A DNA stretch of 17,605 nt. Origin: an uncultured Bacilli bacterium (GTDB taxonomy: Bacteria; Bacillota_I; Bacilli_A; RF39; UBA660). How positions within the stretch are numbered: the first letter of the stretch is position 1; every line of letters begins with the position of its first letter. Below, one piece after another: positions 15,717 through 17,605 of this stretch. The DNA lies in contig CALVQP010000017.1 of assembly GCA_944358225.1 (NCBI GenBank), forward strand, positions 1 through 17,605. Reading direction: 5' to 3'. Made by a program: the position numbers and the translations under genes. The notes below the pieces were generated by a model. It did not search any database. It was not told the origin of the DNA and saw nothing but the letters and a program-made list of their open reading frames with translations.

Positions 15717-15745
15717 ATTTTATCACTGATTTACTGTACTGTCAA
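15717..15745 (-). promoter_or_regulatory. Promoter of the T-box leader
   Basis: Consensus TTGACA (15740-15745), a 17-base spacer and TAAAAT (15717-15722). This is the best promoter in the window. It predicts a start near 15710 and a leader of about 290 bases. Confidence 0.75.
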
Positions 15746-15791
15746 ATCTCCACGATAATGACTTACTATATTATATGTAATAGTTTAACAA

Positions 15792-16667
15792 TTAAGACTT
15801 TATTTTTACTAACACCGGATGTCTTAAAGAACCACTATTAGTTATTTCCTTATATTTAATTTCACATAATATTGGTTGTTTTACCCATATTACATTCTTT
15901 ATATTAAATTTTTCCTCTTTAGTTTGATAAAGACGGACAAACTTATTTAAAAATTCTTTATCTTTAGCATTTGCAACATTTACTTTACCGCGATATATAT
16001 AATCGTTTTGCCTTTTTTGAAAAACGACTACAGACTTAATTATTCCTTGTTCTTTTTTTACACCCCATATATAAAATTCATTTACTTTAAAGAACTTAAA
16101 TTTTTGCCAATACAAAACTCTTTTCCCACTTTCATATATACTATTAAAATCTTTAGCTACCACCCCTTCTAAGTTTAATCTTTGCGCTTCTTTATAAAGC
16201 TCCAGCCCGTTTTGTAAAATATACTTTACTTTTATCAAATGTCCTTGCTCTTTAACTTTAGTATCTATTATCTTTTTTCGTTTTCTTAAAGGCATAGTTC
16301 TTAAATCCTCTTGATCGTAATACAAAATATCAAAAGCAACAAAATAAACACTATTTACATCACTTCTATTTTTCATACGACTAATTTTTTGTAACTTAGC
16401 AAAATCTGGTCCGTTCTCTCCAAAGGCCACAATTTCTCCATCTAAAATACACTTTTTATTTACCGAATCAGTTAAATCCTGCAATTCGGGATATTTTTTA
16501 GTAAAATCCGTATTATTTCTACTTTTTAAAACCACTTCGTTTTCGTCTATATAACAAATACAGCGATACCCATCAAACTTAAACTCATAAATATAATCCT
16601 CTCTATTAAAAGGAGTTCCTAAAGTTAATAACATTGGTTTTATGTTTTTACGTGCAAAAATATCCAC
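15792..16667 (-). CDS. ligD: ATP-dependent DNA ligase, stand-alone LigD ligase domain
   Basis: A 291-residue enzyme that seals double-strand breaks in bacterial non-homologous end joining. Motif I is YEFKFDGYR, with K30 as the AMP-accepting lysine. Motif III-like DGEIVAF (76-82) and FDILYYD follow, then motif IV LEGVVAKD (166-173), motif V WQKFK (187-191) and a C-terminal OB-fold with the typical EITNSGSLRHPVLV end. Nothing precedes or follows the ligase domain: the primase-polymerase and 3'-phosphoesterase domains found in many LigD proteins are absent, and no separate genes for them are seen here. It starts at a GTG whose G is the last base of the ku stop (TAGTG), so translation is coupled to ku; the next ATG would cut into the conserved PMLLTLG. 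Confidence 0.93.
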   Translation of the reverse strand: MDIFARKNIKPMLLTLGTPFNREDYIYEFKFDGYRCICYIDENEVVLKSRNNTDFTKKYPELQDLTDSVNKKCILDGEIVAFGENGPDFAKLQKISRMKNRSDVNSVYFVAFDILYYDQEDLRTMPLRKRKKIIDTKVKEQGHLIKVKYILQNGLELYKEAQRLNLEGVVAKDFNSIYESGKRVLYWQKFKFFKVNEFYIWGVKKEQGIIKSVVVFQKRQNDYIYRGKVNVANAKDKEFLNKFVRLYQTKEEKFNIKNVIWVKQPILCEIKYKEITNSGSLRHPVLVKIKS

Positions 16668-17440
16668 TATTTTTTCTTTCCCTTCTTACTAGTTGCTTTT
16701 ATACTTTCATTTAAAGCTTCCATCAAATTATTAATTTTTTTACTTCTACTTTTTTCTTTGGGCTTTTTTATCTCCTTTCCCGCAATTTTTTTCTTTATTG
16801 CTTCTTTTAGCTTATCTTCATAAGTATCTTTGTAATCATTGATATCAAAAGAACCACTCATATTATCAATTAAAGTCTCTGCCATAGCTAATTCTTCTTT
16901 AGTAAAATTATTTTCTACTTTAGGATACTCTAAATCTTTAATTTCCTCGGCAAAAAACAAAGTATTTAAAAATAATCGTCCATTTTTAGATCTAATAATA
17001 ATTAATGCTTCTTTTTGTCCAATAACTGTTTTAGCAATTCCTACTTTTTTCTTTTTTTCCATGGCTTTAGCTAATAAATAAAAAGCATGATCAGCATTAT
17101 TAGATACTACATAATACGGTTTATCATAATAAATAGGATCAATTTCTGATATATCTACAAATTTTAAAATATTAATAGTTTTATCCTGAAATGTTTTCAA
17201 TTTATCAAAATCTTTAGGTTCAAAAATAACATATTTATTTTCTTCATATTCATACCCTTTAACAATATCCTTATTATTAACTTCTTTACCATCCAATTCA
17301 TTAACTTTTTTATAACGAATTTTACCCATTGATTTTCGATCTAACATCGTAAAATCTATTCCTGATGGTTTTACGAGCGTAGTATAATTTATCGGAATAT
17401 AGACTAATCCAAAATTAATAGAACTTTTATTTAAAGGCAT
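16667..17440 (-). CDS. ku: Ku end-binding protein of bacterial NHEJ
   Basis: A 257-residue protein, normal for bacterial Ku. It opens MPLNKSSINFGLVYIPINYT, where most Ku proteins have a W..G...VPV, and contains DIVKGYEYEENKYVIFEPKDF, VDISEIDPIYYDKPYYV and YLLAKAMEKKKKVGIAKTVIGQKE. These are hallmarks of the ring domain that threads onto DNA ends. The last 60 residues are a lysine-rich tail ending in KKGKKK, which binds DNA and recruits LigD. I use the ATG at 17440 because GGTGATAATT precedes it; the in-frame ATG at 17452 has no ribosome site. It forms a two-gene unit with the ligase downstream. A possible extended -10 (TGGTATAGA, 17478-17486) lies upstream. Confidence 0.94.
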   Translation of the reverse strand: MPLNKSSINFGLVYIPINYTTLVKPSGIDFTMLDRKSMGKIRYKKVNELDGKEVNNKDIVKGYEYEENKYVIFEPKDFDKLKTFQDKTINILKFVDISEIDPIYYDKPYYVVSNNADHAFYLLAKAMEKKKKVGIAKTVIGQKEALIIIRSKNGRLFLNTLFFAEEIKDLEYPKVENNFTKEELAMAETLIDNMSGSFDINDYKDTYEDKLKEAIKKKIAGKEIKKPKEKSRSKKINNLMEALNESIKATSKKGKKK

Positions 17441-17477
17441 AATTATCACCATTTTTATTGTAAGAAAATATTTTTAT

Positions 17478-17486
17478 TCTATACCA
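17478..17486 (-). promoter_or_regulatory. Possible extended -10 promoter of ku-ligD
   Basis: The minus strand reads TGGTATAGA, an extended -10 with one or two deviations from TATAAT, 37 bases before the ku ATG and just after a terminator. No convincing -35 is seen. Confidence 0.4.
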
Positions 17487-17499
17487 AAATTATTTCCAC

Positions 17500-17523
17500 A
17501 AAAAAAGCACTTTCTTAAGTGCT
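17500..17523 (-). terminator. Rho-independent terminator of a gene outside the window
   Basis: AGCACTT/AAGTGCT (17517-17523 with 17506-17512) forms a perfect 7-bp stem with a 4-base loop, followed on the minus strand by TTTTTTT. It insulates ku-ligD from upstream transcription. Confidence 0.85.
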
Positions 17524-17539
17524 ATTTTGGTTCTATAAT

Positions 17540-17575
17540 AAATAGTGTTGGTGAGGAAAATCACTAACACTATTT
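17540..17575. repeat. 15-bp inverted repeat at the right edge
   Basis: Arms 17540-17554 and 17561-17575 pair over 15 bases with one G-T position and a 6-base loop. On the plus strand it is followed by TTTTTAGA, so it may end a plus-strand transcript or form the first half of a tandem terminator with 17500-17523. The flanking gene is not in the window. Confidence 0.55.
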
Positions 17576-17605
17576 TTAGATAATAAAAATGAGTCATATC
17601 AGAAA

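Overview
The window comes from an AT-rich, low-GC Gram-positive bacterium, most like an uncultured gut member of the Bacilli/Firmicutes. The evidence is a PolC-type replicative polymerase beside a separate DnaE, a T-box leader, strong AGGAGG/GGTGA ribosome sites and TATAAT promoters. TGA is used as a stop and TGG encodes Trp, so the standard bacterial code applies and mycoplasma code 4 does not. Every protein gene I can support reads on the minus strand, so gene order is described from high to low coordinates.

Right end (17.6-15.8 kb): two hairpins, one a clear terminator, close an operon lying outside the window. Next is a two-gene NHEJ cassette, ku then a stand-alone LigD-type ATP-dependent ligase, with stop and start codons overlapping by one base. 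At 15.75-15.43 kb lies a complete T-box leader: promoter, stem I with specifier loop, T-box sequence and terminator. It controls a free-standing YbaK/ProX-type aminoacyl-tRNA deacylase. The specifier reads most naturally as AAC (Asn), not a proline codon.

Middle (14.8-13.8 kb): a small accessory island sits directly behind the deacylase gene. It carries an intact AbiEi-type antitoxin gene and the first ~57 codons of its AbiEii toxin. The toxin is frameshifted after codon 6 and cut off where a perfect 43-bp direct repeat begins. A second copy of the repeat lies 875 bp away, upstream of the antitoxin. An 18/21 copy of the deacylase gene's 3' end lies at the far border, which looks like an insertion or recombination scar.

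Core (13.7-5.9 kb): a PH-domain protein with its terminator, then a dnaE-polC operon putting both Gram-positive replicative polymerases 13 bp apart, ended by a strong terminator. DnaE starts at a TTG and has a degenerate PHP site. PolC keeps its PHP and proofreading residues and ends in a clamp-binding motif.

Left part (5.9-0.1 kb): a peptidase C26 amidotransferase overlapping a metallophosphoesterase, a membrane-anchored CapA-like protein, and the nucleoid protein HU with its terminator. A two-gene surface operon follows: an unrecognised membrane protein and a SipW-type-signal secreted protein with a lectin-like C-terminal domain. The end of that last gene has an unusual run of 13 codons ending in C followed by a GC-only patch, the pattern expected of a diversity-generating-retroelement variable region. 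No reverse transcriptase or template repeat is in the window.
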